NCBI GenBank assembly: GCA_035299425.1
Contig: DATGWP010000206.1
Location: 1 to 64,000, forward strand
Origin: Bog-950 sp035299425
GTDB taxonomy: Bacteria; Bacteroidota; Bacteroidia; Chitinophagales; LD1
Length of the DNA stretch: 64,000 bases
Direction: 5' to 3'
The notes under the pieces are model-generated. The model had not been told where the DNA came from, made no database searches, and worked only from the letters and a program-made list of their open reading frames with translations. Numbering within the stretch: the stretch's first letter is position 1; each line of letters opens with the position of its first letter. A program made the position numbers and the translations under genes. This document shows positions 9,601 to 17,738 of the stretch, piece after piece.

Positions 9601-11624
9601 CCGTTACCATTAGATGCCGTTAAACTCACAGGATAAACACCCGGTGTGTTGTAAACTATGGTAGGGTTCTGCACAGTCGACGATGTAGTAGCAGCTCCGG
9701 TAAAAGTCCAGCTCCAGTTAGTTGGTGTATTGGTAGATAAATCGGTAAATGCTACTGAGTTACCTGCTACAACTGTAGTAGGCGTACCTACAAAATCCGC
9801 TACCGGTGCAGCGCCTTGCTGCGCAGATGCATTGTAAATGTTTATATTATCCAAAAACAGGTTATTGCCATAGTTGCAGGCATTTTTAAAGGCGAATCGA
9901 ACACTTGCCTGTCCGCTAAGCGATGCCAGCGATACCGAATCCCTTTTCCATTGCGAAGAGGTTGGGGTAAAGTTATTCTGGGTAGTGCCGCTGTTAGCAA
10001 TGGTAGATAAGCCTGTGCTTCCTCTTGACCATAGGGTGGTCCACGATACACCACAGTTGGTAGAATACAATACAACCAACGAATCGGCATAAGTAGCAGA
10101 TGCGCTGTAAGGGCCATAGGCATATTCCCAACGGATACGGCCGTTGGTTACACCACTAAAGTTATAGGCCGGGGTAATTAACCAGTCTTTTTCGCCCGGT
10201 GCTTCGTAGTTAAAGTTATTTACAAAAGCGCTGGCAGTAGATGTGCCAAAGCCGCTTACAGAAGTAGTACGGGCCCAGGTTGTAGAAGCATCGGGGTTAT
10301 TAAGCACCCAACCGGTTGGGGGGAAGGTAGTCGATTCAAAACCCTCGGTCAACGGCAGGGCATTGCTACCCGAAACATTTATATAAGCTGTTTGTGTTTT
10401 GGTATTGTTTCCGTTGCTGTTTGTAGCAACCAATGTTACGTTGTAAGTACCCGCTGTATTATAAGTTACAGTAGGATTAGCAGCCGTAGAAGTGCTGGGT
10501 GTACCACCTTGGAAGGTCCAGTTGTAGGTATTACCCGTGCCGGTAGATGTATTGGTAAAGGTTACCGTTTGACCTGTACAGATAGAAGTAGGCGTCCCGG
10601 TAAAGTTAGCCAGCGGAGCACCGGTAGCACTGCACTTATTAGTTGTAAACAGGCTGCTGCGCACGTTGGTTAGAATGCTATTCATATAGTTAGCCTGCTG
10701 AGCTGTAAATAGCACAGTGCAGCTACTGTAATCCATGAAATTTTCAAGCTGGTCGCCATAGGCAGAGTTACCAGTACAGGAAGTTACCGGGGTACAACCA
10801 AAATTTGCCTGCTTAGAATCCGGAGTATCGCTAAATCCGTCATCGGTATCAGGAAACACGTTACCACATGCATTAGAGGAAAGGTCGCCCCAGGTGTGGT
10901 GTAAGCCCAGATAGTGGCCAACCTCGTGCGTACAAGATCTGTTGCCCGCACCAATGCCTATTGACCAATCTAAAACTATACCATCTATATTGCTGCCATG
11001 CAGACCGTTGCCCGGCGCTGGCACATAAGCATAGCCGCCTACCCCACCTGTTTGCGGCGAGCTGCCACAAATAGATACTATCCATATATTAAGATAGTAA
11101 CGGCTATCCCAGGTGCTAAGCCCCCCTGTTGATGTCGATTTCATTTGGTCTGATTCTGTATTGTAATTCCAGCAGGTTTTGGTTATTACCCTACGCTCTA
11201 TACCAGTGGTTGGCTGGCCATTAGGTGTTTGCTGCGCCAGGCAAAACTGAATATCTGTATTTACCGCCAATGGCCTAACAGCCGCACGGGCAGAGTTTAA
11301 GTCAGTATTTGTTTTGCTATAGTCTATATTCAGTTGATTAATCATAGCCTGAATAGTAGCATCGGAAACCGTTTGCGATGAGGTCGTAACCACATGCACT
11401 ACTACAGGTATTGTTCTTACGGCGCGCGAGCCGTAATACTCGTCTTGATGGCCAATGGCAATCATTTTGCGCACAGCGTCATCGCTTATTTGCATTTGAT
11501 GGTCAAAAGCAGGGTCGTTTGCACGCTTATTGTTCATCAACTCGGTTGAGTAACAGGTACGGTTTTGTGCAAACGAAGAAATGCTTACTAAAGAAACCAG
11601 GAGTAAAAACAGAATTCTTTTCAT
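6690..11624 (-). CDS. T9SS-secreted M43 metalloprotease with PKD domains and SprB repeats
   Basis: 1644 residues with a signal peptide (MKRILFLLLVSLVSISSFAQ). Residues about 60-325 form an M43/pappalysin-type metzincin: zinc motif HEVGHYLGLHH at 233-243 and a Met-turn MDYSS near 297-301. Next come a PKD domain (about 335-418), a cleaved-adhesin/jelly-roll-like domain (LTEGFESTTFPPTGW, about 421-600), PKD 2 (about 605-690), an unassigned beta region, and PKD 3 (about 880-965). Eight tandem SprB-type repeats of about 70 residues follow (motif PYTYSWSNG...AGTYTVTVTDxxGC), then a type A T9SS sorting domain (VFPNPAN ... FIKQ). The product is predicted to be exported by Sec, crosses the outer membrane by T9SS and acts on the surface or outside. 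Substrate unknown. Confidence 0.92.
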   Translation of the reverse strand: MKRILFLLLVSLVSISSFAQNRTCYSTELMNNKRANDPAFDHQMQISDDAVRKMIAIGHQDEYYGSRAVRTIPVVVHVVTTSSQTVSDATIQAMINQLNIDYSKTNTDLNSARAAVRPLAVNTDIQFCLAQQTPNGQPTTGIERRVITKTCWNYNTESDQMKSTSTGGLSTWDSRYYLNIWIVSICGSSPQTGGVGGYAYVPAPGNGLHGSNIDGIVLDWSIGIGAGNRSCTHEVGHYLGLHHTWGDLSSNACGNVFPDTDDGFSDTPDSKQANFGCTPVTSCTGNSAYGDQLENFMDYSSCTVLFTAQQANYMNSILTNVRSSLFTTNKCSATGAPLANFTGTPTSICTGQTVTFTNTSTGTGNTYNWTFQGGTPSTSTAANPTVTYNTAGTYNVTLVATNSNGNNTKTQTAYINVSGSNALPLTEGFESTTFPPTGWVLNNPDASTTWARTTSVSGFGTSTASAFVNNFNYEAPGEKDWLITPAYNFSGVTNGRIRWEYAYGPYSASATYADSLVVLYSTNCGVSWTTLWSRGSTGLSTIANSGTTQNNFTPTSSQWKRDSVSLASLSGQASVRFAFKNACNYGNNLFLDNINIYNASAQQGAAPVADFVGTPTTVVAGNSVAFTDLSTNTPTNWSWTFTGAATTSSTVQNPTIVYNTPGVYPVSLTASNGNGNNTATKTNYITVIQAGGGQTCDTLLNIFTTDTPTVYFAPGGTGYLSGHNSFADKAKVQFFDNATAGQVTGGLFYFALAETLNPSTASITATVWDATGTAGAPGNVLSTQPVLINSLGVGGVPTVVTFSSPASVTGDFYLGFQMTNAPGDTVALLTTRITSPDPDNGWEQWSDNTWHSYEDAYGVGLDNYIFAFICTGTSGNAPTASFTANNTSVCAGSTVNFTSTSTGSPTSYSWTFAGGTPTASSVQNPSVVYNTAGTYAVSLTVSNANGNNTSNQTNYITVYARPTLTTTSTPAACYGTSTGSATVTATGGTPAYTYSWSGGGNAATISNKPAGTYTVTVSDTRQCSVTASVNVGQPLAPLTATVNASDAACNQANGSVTASASGGGGSYVYRWNNNATTQTLQNVPAGTYTVTVTDFAFCTATASNIVSNATSNFAVTIDATNAACSQNNGSAVALPNNPTNVTYLWNNNATTGSISGLAAGTYSVTATNPAGCTATASAVISNVASNISVTFTINQAACSQSNGGATAAVTGGTAPYTYSWSTGSVTNAIANVAAGGYALTVTDNTGCSVVNTATVSNSGAPTVTATATAPTCFGGSNGSATASATGGSQPYTYNWSGGGTGTTISGLTAGTYTVSVNDNAQCVAVQSVTVTNPAAINVTVNTTNAICGQQNGSAVAVATNGTGTYTYFWSNGSTVVSNNDLAGGSYSVTVTDGNGCTGTATAQVGATAAPSSVLNPINGTCQITPQINTTVVGGTQPYSYEWSNGATTQNLQGIAAGTYTLTVTDGSGCKDVTSTTVTDNSSVNVTFATQNPTVGNSNGSVTANPSGGSLPYTFSWSNGGNTATISNLAAGTYTVTITDATGCVKVSDVLLESPNALDDILDINFVKVFPNPANELCNIQVELGQAQNIEMKMLNNVGQVVWVKTRAGFSTGIETVDISTLSAGVYIVQVSSNRSNQTVRFIKQ

Positions 11625-11753
11625 CGTTTAGTTTATAGTTAAAAATGAGCGCCAAAAGTAACCGTTAGACGATAAACTCAAAACCAAACTGCGCAGAACA
11701 AGCTGAATTGTGAATAGCTTGTGGAGAGGTAGCAATCAGATGATACGAACAAC

Positions 11754-11785
11754 AAAGCGCAGACTGTTATATCAGTCTGTGCTTT
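11754..11785. other. Strong inverted repeat between divergent genes
   Basis: AAAGCGCAGACTG and CAGTCTGTGCTTT pair at 12 of 13 positions around a TTATAT loop. It lies between the divergent M43 protease and E2 genes. Only three T residues follow, so it is a poor terminator. It could be an operator, a leader structure or a decayed element. Confidence 0.5.
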
Positions 11786-11875
11786 AGGCGCAATAACCCC
11801 GACTATCCACAATGCCCCCTTATTGGTTTTTCCTTTTCGGCAATCCGTGTATTTTAGCCCCGACAAAACGAGGCA

Positions 11876-13198
11876 ATGGCACAATTTGAACTTATAATGC
11901 CCAAAATGGGCGAGAGTATTACCGAGGCTACCATTCTTAAGTGGCTTAAGAAAGAAGGCGACACTATAAACCTGGATGAAGCAGTGTTGGAAATAGCCAC
12001 AGATAAGGTAGACAGCGAAGTACCTTCGCCGGTGGCAGGGGTATTGCAAAAAATGCTTTATAAAGAAGGCGATGTAGTAGCAGTAGGCAAGGCCGTAGCC
12101 CTATTGGAAACAGAGGCCGCAGGCTCTACGGGCCCCAAAGTGCAAACCAACGCACCTAAGCAGGAAACCAAAGTTGTAAAATCAGAAGCTGTTACCCAAA
12201 AATCGTCCACTACCACAGCACCCAAAGCAGTTTCGGGCGATAGGTTTTATTCACCGTTGGTATTAAACATTGCACGCCAGGAAGGTATCAGCATGAGCGA
12301 ACTGGAATCGCTGCCCGGCACAGGTGCCGAAGGCCGCGTAACCAAGAAAGATATACTGGCTTATGTAGAGAATAGAGGAAGTCAGCCAACAGATAACAGC
12401 CAACAGGCCACTGTAGAACAACCGCAGGTGCAGGAACAAAAATCAGTAGCAGAACCAGTGCAGCAGGCTCCCGCCAAATCATACAGCGGCAATGTAGAGA
12501 TTATAGAGATGGACCGTATGCGCCGCCTGATAGCCGATAACATGGTAAAGAGCAAGCAAACCTCGGCCCACGTTACAAGTTTTGTAGAGGCCGATGTAAC
12601 CAACCTGGTGCTATGGAGAAACAAGATTAAGAAGAAGTTTAACGACCTGTACGGCGAAAACATCACCTTCACTCCTATTTTTATAGAGGCGGTGGTTAAA
12701 GCGCTTCGCGATTTCCCAATGATAAATGCATCGGTAGATGGCACTAATATTATTGTAAAGAAAGACTTTAACATAGGTATGGCAGCAGCCTTGCCTTCAG
12801 GCAACCTGATAGTACCGGTAATTAAAAATGCCGACCTGCTTAACATAGTTGGCCTTACTAAAAAAGTAAACGACCTTGCCGCCCGTGCCCGTATTGGCAA
12901 GTTGAAACCTGAAGAAATTGAAGGCGGTACCTATACCGTAAGCAACGTAGGAACCTTTGGCAACGTAATGGGCACACCGGTTATATTACAACCACAAGTG
13001 GCGATACTGGCAACCGGGGCTATAAAGAAAAAGCCTGTTGTTATAGAAACCGAACAAGGCGATACCATAGGCATCCGCCACATGATGTTCCTTAGCCATA
13101 GCTACGACCACCGCATAGTGGATGGAGCGCTTGGCGGTTCGTTCGTTCGCAAAGTAGCCGACTACCTCGAGGCATTTGATGTAAACAGGGAGATATAA
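11876..13198 (+). CDS. 2-oxo acid dehydrogenase E2 (dihydrolipoyl acyltransferase)
   Basis: 440 residues with complete E2 architecture. An N-terminal lipoyl domain has the lipoylated Lys at about 44 in ATDKVDSEV. A Pro/Ala/Gln-rich linker follows, then an E3/E1-binding domain (PLVLNIARQEGI ... GAEGRVTKKDILAYV, about 128-168). A second linker precedes the acyltransferase domain, with the active-site motif DHRIVDG (His 412, Asp 416). E2 moves acyl groups from E1 to CoA in pyruvate, branched-chain or 2-oxoglutarate dehydrogenase complexes. The substrate class is not decidable from motifs. The only other complex subunit here, E1-beta, is 40 kb away at 52645, so the genes are dispersed. The start has no competing upstream Met. 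Confidence 0.92.
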   Translation: MAQFELIMPKMGESITEATILKWLKKEGDTINLDEAVLEIATDKVDSEVPSPVAGVLQKMLYKEGDVVAVGKAVALLETEAAGSTGPKVQTNAPKQETKVVKSEAVTQKSSTTTAPKAVSGDRFYSPLVLNIARQEGISMSELESLPGTGAEGRVTKKDILAYVENRGSQPTDNSQQATVEQPQVQEQKSVAEPVQQAPAKSYSGNVEIIEMDRMRRLIADNMVKSKQTSAHVTSFVEADVTNLVLWRNKIKKKFNDLYGENITFTPIFIEAVVKALRDFPMINASVDGTNIIVKKDFNIGMAAALPSGNLIVPVIKNADLLNIVGLTKKVNDLAARARIGKLKPEEIEGGTYTVSNVGTFGNVMGTPVILQPQVAILATGAIKKKPVVIETEQGDTIGIRHMMFLSHSYDHRIVDGALGGSFVRKVADYLEAFDVNREI

Positions 13199-13202
13199 TT
13201 CA

Positions 13203-13239
13203 AAGACTTCCGAAGTTTTAAAAACTTCGGAAGTCTTTT
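13203..13239. terminator. Intrinsic terminator after E2
   Basis: AAGACTTCCGAAGTTT and AACTTCGGAAGTCTT form a long near-perfect stem with a TAAA loop, followed by TTTT. It lies within a few bases of the E2 stop and just before the convergent stop at 13241, so it probably serves both strands. Confidence 0.88.
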
Positions 13240-13240
13240 A

Positions 13241-13729
13241 CTAAGCTTCGCGCCCTTTTACTTTTCTATACAGCCATTGCCCCACCAATGCAAGCAGCGT
13301 TAGCAAAACGATGATTAATATGCCGAACTTAATACGTACGCACCAGTAGTAAATGCTGTAAACACCGGCTGTAACTTGGGCCTGGTCGGCGTATAAAAAT
13401 TTAAGTAGCAATACGTTCTCAATAGTATCGAACAAGCCTGGCAAAAAGGTTAGCCATGCCAGCGGACTCAATTTATCTGACAAGGCCCGCAGCGCGAAAA
13501 ACAGGGTAGCGCTGTAGGCTATCAAAAACAAAAAATCCAACTGTGTATTAGTAGCCAGCCACGTTATATCGCAGGCGGCAATGCGCTGCTTGAATGAAGC
13601 TATTGAAGATTCTAACTCCAAAGGTATAATCACCTTACCGCAACCGGCCTGCTGCTCGGTCCACAGCATGCCTGCCGTTAGCATTAGAAAGGAAACAAAG
13701 CTGAAAAGGAAGAGTTTTGTATTAGTCAT
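13241..13729 (-). CDS. Hypothetical integral membrane protein
   Basis: About 162 residues with four predicted membrane helices (LFLFSFVSFLMLTAGML; FLFLIAYSATLFFALRAL; LAWLTFLPGLFDTIENVLLL; FGILIIVLLTLLALVGQWLY). The ATG at 13729 is chosen because an upstream in-frame ATG at 13765 lies inside the terminator of clpB. I recognise no family with confidence. The conserved-looking polar motif DTIENVLLLKFLYAD lies between helices 3 and 4. It is codirectional with clpB but separated from it by a terminator and a repeat. Confidence 0.7.
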   Translation of the reverse strand: MTNTKLFLFSFVSFLMLTAGMLWTEQQAGCGKVIIPLELESSIASFKQRIAACDITWLATNTQLDFLFLIAYSATLFFALRALSDKLSPLAWLTFLPGLFDTIENVLLLKFLYADQAQVTAGVYSIYYWCVRIKFGILIIVLLTLLALVGQWLYRKVKGREA

Positions 13730-13745
13730 GGTACCCCGATAATAC

Positions 13746-13778
13746 AAAAAATGCCGGGCTTTCACCCGGCATTTGTAT
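13746..13778 (-). terminator. clpB: Intrinsic terminator of clpB
   Basis: AATGCCGGG and CCCGGCATT form a perfect stem. On the minus strand it is followed by TTTTTTGTATT. It ends the leftward clpB transcript before the next minus-strand gene. Confidence 0.82.
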
Positions 13779-13788
13779 TGGCTGTTAA

Positions 13789-13860
13789 TTCTCCTCCTTG
13801 CGCCGCCACACGGCGCGTATTTAAGGAGGAGTGGCTCGCGAAGCGAGACGAGGTGGTGGT
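13789..13860 (+). repeat. REP-like double-hairpin element, copy 1
   Basis: Hairpin one is CTCCTCCTT ... AAGGAGGAG with an inner CGCC/GGCG stem. Hairpin two, TGGCTCGC/GCGAG, runs into ACGAGGTGGTGGT. The same order and near-identical words occur at 51401-51474, and in inverted form at 34210-34316. It lies directly downstream of clpB. Confidence 0.75.
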
Positions 13861-13866
13861 TCCCAT

Positions 13867-16491
13867 TTACTCCGCCTCTACCGCATGGTTGTTTTCCACA
13901 TTCAAAAACACCAATCCTTCGCCAAAGGAATCTATTTTGATAGTGCCGTGTTTTTCAAGTGTACCGGCAAGTATCTTCTTCGACAGTTCATTCACTATTT
14001 CCTTCTGTATTACTCTCTTCAGCGGGCGTGCACCAAACTGAGGGTCAAAGCCTTCCTGTCCAAGGTAGTCGAGCGCATTAGGAGTAATTTCAAGGCCAAT
14101 TTCCTTTTGTGCTAATAGCTGCTTCAGGTCTTTAAGCTGTAGGTCAACAATATCGCGTATCTGCTGTTGCATCAGCGGACGGAACATCACTATCTCATCT
14201 ATCCGGTTCAAAAACTCAGGGCGGATAGTAGTGCGAAGGCGGTTCATTACTTCCAACTTGGTAGTTTCGGTAATTTCAAAAACATTCTTCTCGTTCACCT
14301 TCTCAAAGTTTGCCTGTATTATATCGCTGCCCATGTTGCTGGTCATTATAATAATGGTGTTCTTAAAGTTCACCGTGCGGCCCTTATTGTCGGTTAAGCG
14401 GCCATCATCCAACACCTGCAACAGTATATTGAACACATCAGGATGAGCTTTCTCTATCTCATCAAACAGGATAACACTGTAAGGACGGCGGCGCACTGCC
14501 TCGGTCAACTGTCCACCTTCATCATACCCCACATATCCCGGAGGCGAACCTACCAAACGGCTTACCGAGTGTTTCTCCTGGTATTCGCTCATATCTATAC
14601 GCACCATGGCGTGCTCATCGTTAAACAGCACAAAGCTTAATGCCTTGCTCAACTCTGTTTTACCCACACCGGTTGTTCCAAGAAAGAGGAACGAACCAAT
14701 TGGCTTGCGCTCATCCTGCAAGCCGGCACGGCTGCGGCGTATGGCATCGGCCACGGCTACTATAGCTTCGTGCTGGCCTTTTACGCGCTCGGTTAAGCGG
14801 TCTTCCAGGTGCAACAACTTCTCCTTCTCTCCTTCAAGCATACGTGTTACCGGTATACCGGTCCACTTGGCAACTATTGCTGCTATATCCTCACTGGTCA
14901 CCTCTTCCTGTAGCATCCGCTTTTCAGGGGATATAGCAGAAAGCTCTTTCTCCAGCTTGGCAATAGCATCTTCGGTGGCTTTTATTTTACCGTAACGTAT
15001 TTCGGCTACCTTGCCATAGTCGCCCTCGCGCTCAAGCCGCTCGGCATCCAGTTTAAAATTCTCAATCTCGCGTTTACGGCTGGTTATACGGTCTACTATC
15101 TCCTTCTCACTTTGCCACTTAGCTTTAAACTCACCACGTTGCTCTTTTAGGTTAGATAGCTCCTCATTTAACTCATCCAGCTTCTTCTTATCGTTCTCGC
15201 GCTTTATGGCCTCTATCTCAATCTCAATCTGCATAATGCGGCGCTCAATAGCATCCAGTTCTTCAGGCATGCTATCCATCTCCAGGCGCAGCTTGGCACC
15301 AGCTTCATCTATCAGGTCAATCGCCTTGTCCGGTAAAAACCGTTCGGTAATGTACCGGCTGCTTAAGGTAACCGCAGCTATAATCGCATCGTCTTTAATC
15401 TTCACCTTATGGTGATTCTCATAACGCTCTTTCAATCCACGAAGAATAGAAATGGCATCCTCTACTGTAGGCTCATCTATTATCACCTTCTGAAACCTAC
15501 GCTCCAGCGCTTTATCTTTTTCAAAATATTTTTGATACTCATTTAAAGTAGTGGCACCCACAGCGCGCAACTCACCACGGGCAAGTTCCGGTTTAATAAT
15601 GTTGGCAGCATCCATTGCCCCCTCGGTAGCACCGGCACCTACCAGCGTATGTATTTCATCTATAAACAGGATAATACGGCCCGCACTTTCCTTTACTTCT
15701 TTCACTACAGCTTTTAACCGTTCTTCAAAATCGCCGCGGTATTTGGCACCGGCCATTAGGGCACCCATATCCAGCGCATATATCACTTTATCTTTCAGGT
15801 TCTCAGGCACATCGCCTTTTACAATACGGTGGGCTATACCCTCGGCAATAGCTGTTTTACCAACACCCGGTTCACCTACCAATAATGGATTGTTTTTTGT
15901 TTTACGGGTCAATATATGCATCACTCGCCTGATTTCTTCATCGCGGCCAATCACAGGGTCTAGCTTGCCGGCCTTGGCGCTGTTGTTCAGATTAACGGCA
16001 TACTTATCCAGCGAGTTGTATTTAGCATCTGCACCCTGCTCGGTTACTTTGTTACCGCGGCGCAGCTCAAGTATTGCTGCACGCAGTTTCTTTTCATCTA
16101 CTCCCGTTTCTTTAAGCAGTTTACTTGAATCATCGCCAATAGTTAACATAGCAAGCAGCAGTATATCTACGCCTACATACGTATCTTCAAAATCCTTCAT
16201 CACCTTGTTGGCCTGCAATAGCAATTTGCCGAACGATTGAGAAGGTACTATATCGGTAGTGCTGCCAGAAACCTTAGGAAGGGTTTTTAGCTTCTCCTCT
16301 ACCTTACCCAGCAATATGTTCTTGTTTACCCCCGACTTTTGCAAAAGAAAAGGAAGGGCATCTTCATCTACCTCCAGCATACCTCTTAATAGATGCAGGG
16401 TTTCTAACTGGGGGTTAGAATTGTTAAAGGCATCCTGTTGCGCGTTGCTCAGCGCCTCCAGAGCCTTGGTTGTGAAATTGTTAGCATTCAT
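13867..16491 (-). CDS. clpB: ATP-dependent disaggregase ClpB
   Basis: 874 residues, full length for ClpB. It has an N-terminal Clp_N repeat domain (1-145) and AAA1 with Walker A GEPGVGKT at 206-213 and Walker B LFIDEIHTLVGAG. A long coiled-coil middle domain (about 400-520, rich in Glu/Lys) separates ClpB from ClpA and ClpC. AAA2 has Walker A GTTGVGKT and an ILFDEIEKAHPDV Walker B, and the C-terminal domain is small (LLQVLDDGRLTDNKGRTVNF follows Walker B). ClpB extracts polypeptides from aggregates with DnaK. It stands alone with its own terminator. No clear heat-shock promoter was recognised upstream. Confidence 0.97.
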   Translation of the reverse strand: MNANNFTTKALEALSNAQQDAFNNSNPQLETLHLLRGMLEVDEDALPFLLQKSGVNKNILLGKVEEKLKTLPKVSGSTTDIVPSQSFGKLLLQANKVMKDFEDTYVGVDILLLAMLTIGDDSSKLLKETGVDEKKLRAAILELRRGNKVTEQGADAKYNSLDKYAVNLNNSAKAGKLDPVIGRDEEIRRVMHILTRKTKNNPLLVGEPGVGKTAIAEGIAHRIVKGDVPENLKDKVIYALDMGALMAGAKYRGDFEERLKAVVKEVKESAGRIILFIDEIHTLVGAGATEGAMDAANIIKPELARGELRAVGATTLNEYQKYFEKDKALERRFQKVIIDEPTVEDAISILRGLKERYENHHKVKIKDDAIIAAVTLSSRYITERFLPDKAIDLIDEAGAKLRLEMDSMPEELDAIERRIMQIEIEIEAIKRENDKKKLDELNEELSNLKEQRGEFKAKWQSEKEIVDRITSRKREIENFKLDAERLEREGDYGKVAEIRYGKIKATEDAIAKLEKELSAISPEKRMLQEEVTSEDIAAIVAKWTGIPVTRMLEGEKEKLLHLEDRLTERVKGQHEAIVAVADAIRRSRAGLQDERKPIGSFLFLGTTGVGKTELSKALSFVLFNDEHAMVRIDMSEYQEKHSVSRLVGSPPGYVGYDEGGQLTEAVRRRPYSVILFDEIEKAHPDVFNILLQVLDDGRLTDNKGRTVNFKNTIIIMTSNMGSDIIQANFEKVNEKNVFEITETTKLEVMNRLRTTIRPEFLNRIDEIVMFRPLMQQQIRDIVDLQLKDLKQLLAQKEIGLEITPNALDYLGQEGFDPQFGARPLKRVIQKEIVNELSKKILAGTLEKHGTIKIDSFGEGLVFLNVENNHAVEAE

Positions 16492-16676
16492 GGTTTGTAT
16501 ATTAAATAGTTAGTATCAGGTAATTAAGCCTGCAAAATGCAAGCCACCGCAAGCTTACAAATGCCCCTCCAAACAGCACATGATTACAATTTGTCTGTTA
16601 AATGAGTTAAATCAATGACAAAAAGTGTATATAAGCCGCCCTAACCATGAAATATTTTCCGATGCTATGATTAATG

Positions 16677-16704
16677 TAAAAAGGCACCATTGCTGGTGCC
16701 TTTT
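16677..16704. terminator. Intrinsic terminator after tonB
   Basis: AAAAAGGCACCA and TGGTGCCTTTT form a stem with a TTGC loop. On the minus strand it follows the tonB stop by about 27 bp and ends in a T-run. Confidence 0.83.
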
Positions 16705-16730
16705 CGGGGAGAGGGAAAAGCATGAAAACT

Positions 16731-17552
16731 TTAATTATTTAATTTAAACTGAAAGGGAAGTACTAGCTGCACTTTTACAGGTTTACCTTGCTGTGTACCG
16801 GGCTTAAACTTAGGCATTACGCCTACTACACGGGTAGCTTCTTTACCAAAGCCCGGGCTATCCTTTTTTAATACGGCAATGTTGTTGATACTACCATCCT
16901 CGTTTACCACAAACTTTACTACTGCTTTACCCTGTATCTCCAGGTCACGCTCATATTCCGGATATCCTGTATTTTTACTCAAAAAGCGCATAAGGGCTTC
17001 TTCTCCACCTGGGAACTCCGGCATTTTTTCGACTGCTATCCAAACTTTGGGAGGTTCTACAGGCGCAACAGCAGTAACCTGAAACGTTTCTACCCTTCCA
17101 TGGGCATCGGTTACACCCATAGTGTTATCAGTAAGATTTGTAGTAACTCCGGCCTCTACATCACTCTTCTCTTCGTTGGTAAGAAAAGAGTCTACCAGGT
17201 TATTGCTGGCCACCACATTCATCTCCACATCGCGGGCAGCATTAATCCCTTGTGGCTCAGGTATATTCTCTACCGGTGGTTTGGGTTTTTCAATTTCTAT
17301 TTCCTTTTCTAAGTGTATTTCTTCTCCTATGTCAATTGTAACTATTGGCCCTATCATTTTAGAAGGGCCGGAGTTAAACTTGTCGGCAGCAACCTTACCC
17401 AAAGCCAGCAAGGCCAGTGCCGTAAAGGTAATGAGCAAAGCGCGGCTCATGCGGTTGCTGTAATCGTTGCGGAGCACATACGCGCCATAGTTTTTGTTAC
17501 GGTTTTCAAAAACCATGTCCAGCATTCGGGTGTTTTGATAATTGGTAGGCAT
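16731..17552 (-). CDS. tonB: Energy transducer TonB
   Basis: 273 residues. The short cytoplasmic N-terminus (MLDMVFENRNKNYGAYVLRNDY) is the hallmark of Bacteroidota TonB proteins and is followed by one membrane helix (ALLITFTALALLALG). The periplasmic linker is Glu/Pro/Val rich (EKEIEIEKPKPPVENIPEPQ). The C-terminal domain (about 180-273) contains MPEFPGGEEALMRFL, GKAVVKFVVNEDGSI and MPKFKPGTQQGKPVKV. TonB couples the proton gradient to outer-membrane receptors such as SusC-like transporters. No exbB or exbD is adjacent. Confidence 0.93.
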   Translation of the reverse strand: MPTNYQNTRMLDMVFENRNKNYGAYVLRNDYSNRMSRALLITFTALALLALGKVAADKFNSGPSKMIGPIVTIDIGEEIHLEKEIEIEKPKPPVENIPEPQGINAARDVEMNVVASNNLVDSFLTNEEKSDVEAGVTTNLTDNTMGVTDAHGRVETFQVTAVAPVEPPKVWIAVEKMPEFPGGEEALMRFLSKNTGYPEYERDLEIQGKAVVKFVVNEDGSINNIAVLKKDSPGFGKEATRVVGVMPKFKPGTQQGKPVKVQLVLPFQFKLNN

Positions 17553-17568
17553 ATAGTGAATTTGTTTT

Positions 17569-17586
17569 ATACTGCATCAGCAGTAT
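17569..17586. promoter_or_regulatory. Perfect inverted repeat in the tonB leader (possible operator)
   Basis: ATACTGC-ATCA-GCAGTAT is a perfect 7-bp palindrome with a 4-nt centre, 17 bp upstream of the tonB ATG. It lacks a T-run, so it is not a terminator. Its size and place fit a regulator site, but no regulator can be named. Confidence 0.4.
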
Positions 17587-17691
17587 GGTTATAAAATAGA
17601 TTCACTGGTATAATGCGGGCAAAACAGTTTTCCATAAAAAGAATTGTCATGGAATTGTCATAAAACAAAAACACTGTGCGTCCGTCAACAT

Positions 17692-17721
17692 TTGCCCAAT
17701 CGTGATTCATTCATAACTTTG
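17692..17721 (+). promoter_or_regulatory. Bacteroidota promoter of the DUF4412 gene
   Basis: TTG at 17692-17694 and TAACTTTG at 17714-17721 are separated by 19 bp, exactly the Bacteroidota housekeeping consensus (TTG, about 19 bp, TAnnTTTG). The predicted transcript starts near 17727, leaving a leader of about 12 nt before the ATG at 17739. Confidence 0.75.
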
Positions 17722-17738
17722 AATTTCAAAACTCCGCA

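Noticed and set aside
15551..16240. Plus-strand open frame of 229 codons within clpB
   Set aside because: Complement of the clpB coding strand with Ser/Ile-biased composition and no domain.
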